46,943 nucleotides of DNA. Source: Lachnospiraceae bacterium. Lineage in GTDB: Bacteria; Bacillota; Clostridia; Lachnospirales; Lachnospiraceae. The notes under the pieces are model-generated. The model saw nothing but the letters and a program-made list of their open reading frames with translations, did no database searches and was not told the origin of the DNA. Made by a program: the position numbers and the translations under genes. This document shows, one piece after another, positions 1 through 6,859 of this stretch. The stretch covers positions 1 through 46,943 of the forward strand of contig JAFZNO010000136.1 of assembly GCA_017552985.1 (NCBI GenBank), read 5' to 3'. Position 1 is the first letter of the stretch, and each line of letters begins with the position of its first letter.

Positions 1-305
1 CCGGGCATAGATGCTCTTGCACCGGAACGAACGGAAACGAGGAGGGGATTCTTAAGATCGCCAAACTTCTTGCCGTTAAGCTCCTCCATCTTTTTTACAT
101 ACTCCATGGTCTGACCCATGATCTCGTCGTTGATTTTGCGTCCGTCCTCATAGTACTGCGTACAAGCTTCCGTCGTGATCGTGAAGCCCTGGGGTACGGG
201 AAGTCCGATGCCGGTCATCTCAGCCAGGTTTGCACCCTTACCGCCAAGAAGATTACGCATGGTCATGTCGCCTTCGCTAAACATATAGACCCACTTTTTT
301 GCCAT
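1..305 (-). CDS. ppdK: Pyruvate, phosphate dikinase, N-terminal part (cut by window edge)
   Basis: PpdK interconverts pyruvate, ATP and phosphate with phosphoenolpyruvate, AMP and pyrophosphate; in anaerobes it works in PPi-linked glycolysis or gluconeogenesis. Only about 101 N-terminal codons lie in the window. The start [13 protein letters not shown] followed by [12 protein letters not shown] and [13 protein letters not shown] is the typical opening of the nucleotide-binding (ATP-grasp) domain, and [13 protein letters not shown] lies at the cut edge. The ATG at 305-303 has an AGGAGG-type site about 8 bases upstream. The full protein should be near 870 residues and continue beyond base 1. 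A promoter and a cre-like site lie upstream. Confidence 0.95.
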   Translation of the reverse strand, partial: MAKKWVYMFSEGDMTMRNLLGGKGANLAEMTGIGLPVPQGFTITTEACTQYYEDGRKINDEIMGQTMEYVKKMEELNGKKFGDLKNPLLVSVRSGARASMP

Positions 306-416
306 TTGTTTCTTCCTCCTAGAATATAAATTTGAATATGAGAGACTCCCGAAATGGGACGGGATTCCCTTATAAACTGTACTTTTGCATGCCCTCTCGT
401 TAGAGCGCACATAATC

Positions 417-444
417 ATAATAACACAAACGGCAGAAAAAACAA
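417..444 (-). promoter_or_regulatory. Predicted sigma-A promoter of ppdK
   Basis: On the minus strand, TTGTTT (444-439) and TATTAT (422-417) are separated by 16 bases. The start point would be near 410, giving a leader of about 105 bases before the ppdK ATG. Confidence 0.5.
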
Positions 445-486
445 CCAAAATCTTTTAAATTTAGCTTTTTATTTCGACTTTTTCAG

Positions 487-500
487 CGTAAGCGCTTACA
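487..500 (-). promoter_or_regulatory. cre-like palindrome (CcpA operator candidate) upstream of ppdK
   Basis: TGTAAGCGCTTACG read on the minus strand contains the perfect 12-base palindrome GTAAGCGCTTAC and fits the catabolite-responsive element consensus (TGWAARCGYTWNCW) except at the last base. It lies about 43 bases upstream of the predicted ppdK -35, a position more typical of CcpA activation than of repression. It could instead be a weak stem after the stop of the 538-1554 gene, but no T-run follows it. Confidence 0.55.
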
Positions 501-537
501 ACCAGCATCTTCTTCCTTATTACTTCAAGGGCTCGTC

Positions 538-1554
538 CTAGAAGCTTCCCATCCATTTCCGGATGATCTCCTCCACTTCATCCGATTCCTCCTCATCAAA
601 CACGACCGTCAGCAGATAAATCACTCCATCCTCCAAACAAATGATGTTTTTTTGATAACTGGTCCGGGAAGCGTACTCTATCGGCTCCATGTTTTCATTA
701 AACTTTCTGGGCACAGGCGTTGTCGTACTTGCGGTGACCACTTGGAATTCCCTGTCATTTTCAATGACCACGTCCGTTTTGATCTCCGCGTTTTCCCCGT
801 CTTTAATGATAAGGAATGAACCGCTGTACTTCAAATCGGACAATGCCATTTCAGCTTCCAGATCATAATCATCTGATTCAACGTCCCTGCTTAATATCCC
901 GCCCGTGAGTCCCGGAGTGAAACTTGAATTCTCCGTATAAAGGAACGCTTGGCTCATCACGCACGGGCCATATACTTTTTCCTCATCAACCATATTTCCC
1001 GTCACGATTTCCACGCCGCATAGTTTCAGCTTCTTCTCATCCTCCGTTGACAGAATCACGAATGCCTTGTCTCCAGCAGACTCAAGCGGTGCAAGATTCA
1101 AGTTCTTGTATCCGATGAATCCGGCAGCGTCCTTTACGGAATCAAAACTTAGTTTTTGCATCAGCTCGTTCAGAACCTTGTGAGACTTGATCGCCGGATC
1201 TGACGCGGCGCCGGGATTCTTTTTATAGTTTTCCAAATACTGCGCTGCTTTTCCCGTGATCTTGCTCATGGGCACTTTTTTAAAGCTATCATCGATCTGA
1301 AATTGATAAACAACGTCATTTTCGGAATACGCAGTTCCCTCCTGCACCTTCAGCATGCCGGTAAGTTTGATCGCCGCGCATACGGTTATGGTGCCGATGA
1401 TCAGCGCGAGGCACGCCGCAAGCGGCGCAATCCCTAACCGCTTTAACACATGAATTCCCTTTGCCTGATTTACGGCATCCCGCTTTTCCCGGGTTTCATT
1501 AATGAGATCGTCGTCTAATAATCCAAACGCTTCCAAAACGTCTGCTCTATTCAT
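538..1554 (-). CDS. Membrane-anchored anti-sigma-like protein (DUF4179-like layout)
   Basis: Product of 338 residues, not assigned to a named enzyme. A short N-terminal cytosolic part (residues 1-40, rich in D/E/R/K) is followed by one hydrophobic segment (about 41-64) and a large extracytoplasmic region with no recognised catalytic motif. This layout, plus the 4-base ATGA overlap with the preceding sigma gene, is that of an anti-sigma factor or signal-sensing partner. It presumably holds the sigma factor at the membrane until an envelope signal releases it; that role is inference from position. The start ATG at 1554 overlaps the sigma stop, so translation is probably coupled. Confidence 0.7.
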   Translation of the reverse strand: MNRADVLEAFGLLDDDLINETREKRDAVNQAKGIHVLKRLGIAPLAACLALIIGTITVCAAIKLTGMLKVQEGTAYSENDVVYQFQIDDSFKKVPMSKITGKAAQYLENYKKNPGAASDPAIKSHKVLNELMQKLSFDSVKDAAGFIGYKNLNLAPLESAGDKAFVILSTEDEKKLKLCGVEIVTGNMVDEEKVYGPCVMSQAFLYTENSSFTPGLTGGILSRDVESDDYDLEAEMALSDLKYSGSFLIIKDGENAEIKTDVVIENDREFQVVTASTTTPVPRKFNENMEPIEYASRTSYQKNIICLEDGVIYLLTVVFDEEESDEVEEIIRKWMGSF

Positions 1555-2111
1555 ACTTCATACCCTTCCTTTTCCAAATATTCCTTGAGTTGCTTTCGCG
1601 TGCGGTGCAAAACGGTTTTTGCCTTGGCAACGCTGACGCCGTTGTATCTTGCGACCTCCCTGATGGGATCAAGATAATAGTATCTTCCGATGAAGATCGT
1701 CCTCACCTCCGGCTTTAGCGTGCGCAAGAAATCTCCGATCACCCGGCCTAACTCCGCCACGTCAAACGCCGTCTCCGGCGTGTTTCCGTCAGAGAAAACG
1801 TCTCCGAGTTCCTCCAGCGACAGGTCATATTCGGAAGACTTTCTCTTCTGTCTGTTCTTTTTGCGGATCAAGTCGATGGAGATTCTGCGCACCAGCTTTC
1901 CCAGATATGCCGACAATACCTCCGGCCGGTGGTCCGGCATGGAATTCCATGCGGCAAGGTACGTGTCGCTGACGCATTCCTCAACGTCTTCTTCATTAAA
2001 CAAAAACTGATACGCGATCTTGGACAGATATCGGTGATACTGATTTCTGGTCTCACTGATCGCAGCCTCGTCACGCTGCCAGTACATCTCAACTATTTCT
2101 TTATCAGTCAT
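1551..2111 (-). CDS. RNA polymerase sigma factor, ECF-like sigma-70 family
   Basis: Protein of 186 residues. Region 2 is seen around FNEEDVEECVSDTYLAAW and RRISIDLIRKKNRQKR, and a region 4 helix-turn-helix near the C-terminus (REVARYNGVSVAKAKTVLHRTRKQL is the recognition part). This two-region layout is that of ECF factors directing core polymerase to a small regulon. The reading frame is open upstream to 2195, but those extra codons are rich in G, R and W and look like untranslated leader; the ATG at 2111 has AAAGGGA about 8 bases ahead and starts the family-like MTDKEIVEMYW. The gene overlaps its downstream anti-sigma-like partner by 4 bases. The regulon cannot be read from the window. Confidence 0.88.
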   Translation of the reverse strand: MTDKEIVEMYWQRDEAAISETRNQYHRYLSKIAYQFLFNEEDVEECVSDTYLAAWNSMPDHRPEVLSAYLGKLVRRISIDLIRKKNRQKRKSSEYDLSLEELGDVFSDGNTPETAFDVAELGRVIGDFLRTLKPEVRTIFIGRYYYLDPIREVARYNGVSVAKAKTVLHRTRKQLKEYLEKEGYEV

Positions 2112-2241
2112 GTGTCCATTTCCCTTTCCCGTGCCGGATCCCGCATGCCATGGCGCGCGATCCCGTGCACCGTTCATTCCAAGGCGCCTTCGCATCTATA
2201 CTCGTCGTTCTTTGAAAAAGGTTACGAAATCAATTAAATTT

Positions 2242-2270
2242 ATTATAAATTTCCCACGGCAAGAATTCAA
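2242..2270 (-). promoter_or_regulatory. Predicted sigma-A promoter of the sigma/anti-sigma operon
   Basis: On the minus strand, TTGAAT (2270-2265), a 17-base spacer and a consensus TATAAT (2247-2242). The leader would be about 120 bases. It lies back to back with the ABC-F promoter. Confidence 0.65.
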
Positions 2271-2283
2271 TCTGCTTTGTCTC

Positions 2284-2311
2284 TTGCAAAACTGACATAT
2301 TATGGTATACT
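2284..2311 (+). promoter_or_regulatory. Predicted extended -10 promoter of the ABC-F gene
   Basis: TTGCAA (2284-2289), a 16-base spacer and TATACT (2306-2311) preceded by TGG, an extended -10 element. The leader is about 50 bases. Confidence 0.6.
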
Positions 2312-2370
2312 CTTGAAAGTGAAGGTTTAAAATCGGATGATTTAACAAGGAAAGGAAAAAGGAGTTCTAC

Positions 2371-4008
2371 ATGATCAGTGCAAACAACGTGACCTACCGC
2401 GTAGGCAAAAAGGCCCTCTTTGAGGACGTAAACATTAAATTTACGGAAGGGAACTGCTATGGCCTCATCGGCGCCAACGGCGCAGGCAAGTCCACCTTCT
2501 TGAAGATCCTCTCCGGCGATCTTGAGACCACCAAGGGCGACATCGTGATCACCCCCGGCCAACGTCTCTCCGTCTTGGAGCAGGACCATTTTAAGTATGA
2601 CGAATATCAGGTAATGGACACCGTCATCATGGGCAACCAGCGCCTCTATGAAGTGATGAAGGAAAAGGATGCCATTTACGCAAAGGAAGATTTCTCCGAA
2701 GAGGACGGCATCCGCGCCAGCGAACTTGAGGGCGAATTCGCCGAGATGGACGGCTGGGAGGCGGAATCCAACGCTGCCATGCTTTTAAACGGCCTCGGCA
2801 TTGACACGGAGTACCATTATTCCACCATGCGCGACTTGGACGGCAGCCTGAAGGTGAAGGTTCTGCTTGCGAAGGCACTCTTCGGCAACCCCGACATCCT
2901 GCTCCTCGACGAGCCTACCAACCACTTGGATCTCGACGCCATCGCATGGCTCGAGGATTTCCTGATCGATTTTGAAAATACCGTCATCGTGGTCAGCCAC
3001 GACCGTTATTTCCTCAATAAGGTCTGCACCCACACCGCAGACATTGACTACGGCAAGATCCAGCTCTATGCCGGCAACTACGATTTCTGGTATGAGTCCA
3101 GCCAGCTCCTCATCAAGCAGATGAAGGAAGCCAACAAGAAGAAGGAAGAAAAGATCAAGGAATTGCAGGAGTTCATCTCCCGTTTCTCCGCGAACGCTTC
3201 CAAATCCAAGCAGGCAACTTCCAGAAAGCGTGCTTTGGAGAAGATCGAGCTCGACGAGATCAAGCCCTCCAGCCGTAAGTATCCTTACATTGACTTCCGT
3301 CCTGACAGAGAGATTGGAAACGAGGTACTCACCGTGGAGCATCTCTCCAAGACCGTCAACGGCGAAAAGGTTTTGAACGATATCTCCTTCGTCATGGGCC
3401 GCGAGGACAAGATCGCGTTTGTTGGCAGCAATGAGCTTGCAAAGACCACGCTCTTCCAGATCCTTACCGGAGAAATTGAGCCCGACGAGGGCACTTATAA
3501 ATGGGGCGTGACCACCTCTCAGGCCTACTTTCCCAAGGACAGCACCGCTGAATTTGACAATGACCTGACCATCACGGACTGGCTGACCGGTTACTCTCCC
3601 ATCAAGGACGTAACCTACGTACGCGGGTTCCTCGGCAGAATGCTCTTCGCCGGCGAAGATGGCGTGAAAAAGGTAAAGATCCTCTCCGGAGGCGAGAAGG
3701 TTCGCTGCCTTCTCTCCAAGATGATGATCAGCGGCGCAAACTGCCTGCTCCTGGATGAGCCCACGAACCACCTTGACATGGAAAGCATCACGGCACTGAA
3801 CAATGGCCTCATCAAGTTCCCTGGCGTTGCCCTGTTCTCCTGCCATGACCATCAGTTCGTGCAGACCACGGCAAACCGCATCATGGAGATTCTGCCTGAC
3901 GGCAGCCTCATCGATAAGATCACGACCTACGACGAATATCTGGCAAACGACGAGATGGCCCGTAAGCGCACCGTCTTTACTGCCCAGAAGGAAGATGACG
4001 AAGATTAA
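2371..4008 (+). CDS. ABC-F family ATPase (YkpA/YbiT-like, translation-associated)
   Basis: Product of 545 residues with two ABC ATPase domains and no membrane segment, the layout of ABC-F proteins that act on the ribosome rather than in transport. Domain 1 has Walker A GANGAGKST (34-42) and Walker B ending LLLDEPTNHLD. A charged linker rich in K and E (about 245-300) matches the P-site tRNA interaction arm. Domain 2 has signature LSGGEKVR and a second LLLDEPTNHLD. Two sites are off consensus: the first signature reads LDGSLKVKV, and the second Walker A reads GSNELAKTT (352-360) with Ala for the Gly before Lys. I believe relatives of the YkpA subgroup share these changes but cannot check. GGAG lies 8 bases before ATG; a strong terminator follows. 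The exact role (housekeeping or antibiotic protection) is open. Confidence 0.9.
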   Translation: MISANNVTYRVGKKALFEDVNIKFTEGNCYGLIGANGAGKSTFLKILSGDLETTKGDIVITPGQRLSVLEQDHFKYDEYQVMDTVIMGNQRLYEVMKEKDAIYAKEDFSEEDGIRASELEGEFAEMDGWEAESNAAMLLNGLGIDTEYHYSTMRDLDGSLKVKVLLAKALFGNPDILLLDEPTNHLDLDAIAWLEDFLIDFENTVIVVSHDRYFLNKVCTHTADIDYGKIQLYAGNYDFWYESSQLLIKQMKEANKKKEEKIKELQEFISRFSANASKSKQATSRKRALEKIELDEIKPSSRKYPYIDFRPDREIGNEVLTVEHLSKTVNGEKVLNDISFVMGREDKIAFVGSNELAKTTLFQILTGEIEPDEGTYKWGVTTSQAYFPKDSTAEFDNDLTITDWLTGYSPIKDVTYVRGFLGRMLFAGEDGVKKVKILSGGEKVRCLLSKMMISGANCLLLDEPTNHLDMESITALNNGLIKFPGVALFSCHDHQFVQTTANRIMEILPDGSLIDKITTYDEYLANDEMARKRTVFTAQKEDDED

Positions 4009-4011
4009 TGC

Positions 4012-4047
4012 AAAAGCCCCGCAAGCACTTGCCCGCGGGGCTTTTTT
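4012..4047 (+). terminator. Rho-independent terminator after the ABC-F gene
   Basis: Perfect 11-bp stem AAAAGCCCCGC (4012-4022) / GCGGGGCTTTT (4035-4045) with the T-run at 4042-4047. The A-run on the 5' side would also let it act in the other direction. Confidence 0.9.
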
Positions 4048-4083
4048 CTCCCAATATTTTTATTTACCGGAAAGGAGCGCCAC

Positions 4084-4989
4084 ATGATCGATCTTCACGT
4101 ACATTCCGTCCGTTCCGACGGAACCCTGACCCCAACGGAATTGGTTGATTACGCCATAAAAAAAGGCCTCTCCGCCTTTGCCCTGACAGACCACGACACC
4201 ACGGACGGCCTGGCGGAGGCCATGGAATACGCCGATTGCCTTCGGAAAAAGCTTTCTGATCAAGTATCTGAAGGCACTGCTGACGAAAAGTCCGCCAACG
4301 CCGTTCCCGAGATCATCCCCGGGATCGAACTATCCACGGATGACAAGGGCACGGAGGTTCATATTGTCGGCCTGTTCATAGACCCGACCAATCCCACCTT
4401 TCGTGAGTATTTAACGGATTTCGTGAATTCCCGTGACGTCCGCAACCAGAAAATGTGCCTGAAATTGCAGGAACTGGGTCTCCCCGTGATCTACGAGGAA
4501 TTGCTGGAAAAGTATCCGGACTGTGTTCTCACCAGGGCTCATTTTGCCAGACACTTAAAGGATCTTGGCTTCGTAAAAAGCAATCAGGAAGCCTTTGACC
4601 GCTATCTCGGAAGCCGCCGTCCCGCCTACGTGCCGCGCGAAAAGATCACGCCCCGGAAGGCAGTGGAACTGGTGTTTACCGCCGGCGGACTGCCGATCCT
4701 GGCCCACCCCATTTTGTATCGCATGTCCGACGCAAGACTGGACGCCCTGACGGCAGACTTAAAGAGCGCAGGCCTCGTCGGCATTGAAGCCATCTACAGC
4801 ACCTACTCCTCTTCAGAGGAACGCCAGATCCGGCGCCTTGCCGAAAAGCATGACCTGCTCATCAGCGGCGGCTCTGATTTCCACGGCTCCAACAAGCCCA
4901 ACATTGATCTCGGCACCGGTCTTGGAAAGCTCTACGTACCCGACGAAGTTCTGACAAACTTAAAGGGACGCGTTCAGCGTCCCCTTTAG
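4084..4989 (+). CDS. PHP-domain metal-dependent phosphoesterase
   Basis: Product of 301 residues. The start MIDLHVHSVRSDGTLTP and FALTDHDTTDG carry the first PHP metal-binding motifs (HxH and TDHD). A conserved ELST follows, then LTRAHFARHL, ILAHPILYR and a late GSDFHG, completing the usual His/Asp metal set. Such proteins (TrpH/YciV-like) hydrolyse nucleoside 3',5'-bisphosphates or the 5' ends of short RNAs; the substrate here is not decided by sequence. AAAGGAG lies 8 bases before ATG. A strong terminator ends only 36 bases upstream and I see no clear promoter between, so expression may depend on read-through from the ABC-F gene. Confidence 0.88.
   Translation: MIDLHVHSVRSDGTLTPTELVDYAIKKGLSAFALTDHDTTDGLAEAMEYADCLRKKLSDQVSEGTADEKSANAVPEIIPGIELSTDDKGTEVHIVGLFIDPTNPTFREYLTDFVNSRDVRNQKMCLKLQELGLPVIYEELLEKYPDCVLTRAHFARHLKDLGFVKSNQEAFDRYLGSRRPAYVPREKITPRKAVELVFTAGGLPILAHPILYRMSDARLDALTADLKSAGLVGIEAIYSTYSSSEERQIRRLAEKHDLLISGGSDFHGSNKPNIDLGTGLGKLYVPDEVLTNLKGRVQRPL
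4963..4987 (+). terminator. Weak hairpin overlapping the PHP gene stop
   Basis: AAAGGGACGC / GCGTCCCCTTT with one bulged C. The stem runs into the TAG stop and is followed by a T-rich but interrupted tract. It is a possible weak terminator between convergent genes. Confidence 0.35.
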
Positions 4990-5087
4990 GATTTCTTCCA
5001 GCTTACTGCCTCACTGCGTGGAGCCAGGCATTTGTGCTTGACATTTGCATTTATCCTTTATGTTTACAATTACCCTTTGCGTTTGAC

Positions 5088-5543
5088 TTATCCTTTACGT
5101 TTTCCCTTCACTACGCGCTTCACTGCGGCAAGGGGTTTCATGATGCCCATGCGGAATGGGCGAAGTACAAGCCATCCCCGCGACAGGATCACGTAGAGTA
5201 CGTTCCCTGAACCAAAGCTTTTTCCCTTCCGGATGAAGGTGACGACCATGCCGATAAAGGCCTCCCTCGGAAGCGGTCCCTCGACTTGCGTCTGGTTGTC
5301 TCCCACCATGTAAATGCCGTCCTTACGCACCTTCCACACGCGGTGAAGCACCAACATGCCGCTTGGCCGGCGATAAAGCCAGACCTGCCCGCGACGGATC
5401 CTTTCGGGATCCGTTTTTTTGATGACGACCTGATCCCGACCGGGAACCATCAAAGGATACATGCTGTACCCTTCCGGCGTGATCTGCACCAATTCTTTTT
5501 CATTGATCAGCTTCTCCAGATTTTGCACTGCCACGGTTTTCAT
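5088..5543 (-). CDS. S24/S26-like serine peptidase (signal-peptidase-like)
   Basis: Product of 151 residues from ATG 5543. The SPase-like core shows EGYSMYPLM with the nucleophile-type Ser27, then VLHRVW with His67 where bacterial SPase I has Lys, and MVGDNQTQVEG (GDN box). A Ser/His arrangement is that of ER-type and SipW-type signal peptidases. There is no N-terminal anchor; one hydrophobic stretch lies near residues 116-128, and the C-terminus is strongly basic (KRVVKGKRKG). The frame is open upstream to a TTG at 5600, which falls inside a perfect inverted repeat; ATG codons at 5558 and 5543 are both possible, and 5543 has GGGGAG close ahead. Beside a PqqD-kinase fusion and an ABC exporter lacking its own peptidase, it is the natural candidate to cut the leader of the 8808-9260 product; that is inference. 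Confidence 0.75.
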   Translation of the reverse strand: MKTVAVQNLEKLINEKELVQITPEGYSMYPLMVPGRDQVVIKKTDPERIRRGQVWLYRRPSGMLVLHRVWKVRKDGIYMVGDNQTQVEGPLPREAFIGMVVTFIRKGKSFGSGNVLYVILSRGWLVLRPFRMGIMKPLAAVKRVVKGKRKG

Positions 5544-5580
5544 ACTCCCCAAATGCATTTCCTGCGGTTTTCTATATAGA

Positions 5581-5613
5581 ATGATAGCATTTTTATCCAA
5601 AAAATGCTATCAT
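5581..5613. promoter_or_regulatory. Perfect 14-bp inverted repeat between divergent genes (operator candidate)
   Basis: ATGATAGCATTTTT (5581-5594) and AAAAATGCTATCAT (5600-5613) are exact inverted copies around a 5-base centre. The repeat lies between the S26-like peptidase (minus) and the PqqD-kinase fusion (plus), and overlaps -10-like hexamers on both strands (TATATA at 5573-5578 for minus, TATCAT at 5608-5613 for plus). An operator for one repressor or activator serving both genes fits better than a terminator. Confidence 0.55.
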
Positions 5614-5644
5614 GTTTTTATCAGCACAAAGGAGCCCAGTCAAT

Positions 5645-6859
5645 ATGAGTGACAGACCACGCGTAAAAAAGACAATCCATTGCTATGAAATAAACGGGAC
5701 TTACCATCTCCTGCCCATCGGACAGGGCATCATGGACCATGAAAAGGGCCTTGCCACCAATGAGGTGGGAAAGCTCATCTGGGAAACCTTGGCAAGCGGC
5801 GGCGACCGGGAGGAAGCCCTTCGCGTTTTGATGCGCGAATATGAGGCCACCGAGGAAGACCGTCCCATTTTGGAAGCCGACGTGAATGCTTTTCTGGGAA
5901 CGCTTCAGCAGCACGGTTTTTTTGAATCCGCGTGGCATGAACCTGAAAACGGAACGCCTGCGCGCAAGGTCAAGATCGGTCCCCTGACCATGGAGCTTCG
6001 CATCCCGGATGCTTTGTTTGAGCGTTATTATGTATCATTTTCCACTCTGGCAGATGCGCCATCGGCCGCCCAGCCTGATACAATTCCTTCCGTCACGGCA
6101 CGTACCTCTGCCACGACGGGCGCGGATCAAACAGTCACGTTCTGCGCGCACCACCCTCTGACAAAGCAAAACGGCCAGGTCCTCGTCCGCAATGAGGAAG
6201 TGCTGATCATGGAAACGGAGGATTCCTTCGTGATCCTGCCGCTTCTTGGCCGCTATGTCTATGAAATTAGCTGTGCAAAGGACGGCCGTGAGGCATTCGT
6301 TTACGGGACGAATGACGGAACCTCCCCCTGCATGGAAGAACTCTTTTCCGCCCTCCGTTTTCCGTTCTTGATCCTGGCACAGGCAAGAGGCCTTTGCGTC
6401 ATGCATTCCGCCTCCCTTCTTTATCAGGGTAAGGCCTGGCTTTTCTCCGGGCATTCTGGTGCCGGGAAATCCACCCACGTCCAGCTTTGGCAGGACACCT
6501 TTGGAACTCCTTGGATCAACGGCGACCTAAATCTTCTTGGCATAAAAGAAGGACAGGCCGTCTGTTACGGTCTGCCCTGGTGTGGCACCTCCGGCATCTC
6601 CACTCCGGGAGAATTCCCCTTAGGAGGCATTACGTTCTTAACACAAGCGCCTTATGACAAGGTATCCGGTCTCGCTTCCGATGCGCTGGCGCTCTCTCTC
6701 GCAAAACGAATGATCACGCCCAACTGGACGGCTTCCATGATGCAGCAAAACATTGATGCGGCAATCAGCTTAAGCAGTCTCATCCATGGCTTCCGCCTGG
6801 AGTGCACCAAGGATCCAAATGCCGCGCGGGTCATGAAGTCTGCGATCGATCAGATCTAG
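5645..6859 (+). CDS. PqqD-like domain fused to an HPr-kinase-like domain
   Basis: Product of 404 residues from ATG 5645, with AGGAG 10 bases ahead; the frame is open to 5612 but without a ribosome site. Residues 1-95 are PqqD-like (LLPIGQGIMDHEKG, then TNEVGKLIWETL, acidic helices and FLGTLQQHGFF), the fold that binds leader peptides as a RiPP recognition element. Residues 170-404 resemble HPr kinase/phosphorylase: MHSASLL (254-260), Walker A GHSGAGKST (269-277) and NGDLNLLG (292-299). HPr-kinase-like proteins beside PqqD proteins are known from exosortase-linked sets (HprK-related) and from lasso-peptide clusters, where one phosphorylates the precursor. Here both functions sit in one chain, suggesting a kinase that recognises its peptide substrate itself. 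The stop overlaps that of the convergent ABC gene. Confidence 0.85.
   Translation: MSDRPRVKKTIHCYEINGTYHLLPIGQGIMDHEKGLATNEVGKLIWETLASGGDREEALRVLMREYEATEEDRPILEADVNAFLGTLQQHGFFESAWHEPENGTPARKVKIGPLTMELRIPDALFERYYVSFSTLADAPSAAQPDTIPSVTARTSATTGADQTVTFCAHHPLTKQNGQVLVRNEEVLIMETEDSFVILPLLGRYVYEISCAKDGREAFVYGTNDGTSPCMEELFSALRFPFLILAQARGLCVMHSASLLYQGKAWLFSGHSGAGKSTHVQLWQDTFGTPWINGDLNLLGIKEGQAVCYGLPWCGTSGISTPGEFPLGGITFLTQAPYDKVSGLASDALALSLAKRMITPNWTASMMQQNIDAAISLSSLIHGFRLECTKDPNAARVMKSAIDQI

Noticed and set aside
263-448. Small 61-codon frame over the ppdK leader
   Set aside because: It spans the predicted promoter and start of ppdK in another frame and has no ribosome site.
2785-3852. Long open frame (355 codons) on the minus strand inside the ABC-F gene
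   Set aside because: It is the mirror of a strongly coding plus-strand gene with intact ATPase motifs; the translated product has no family features.
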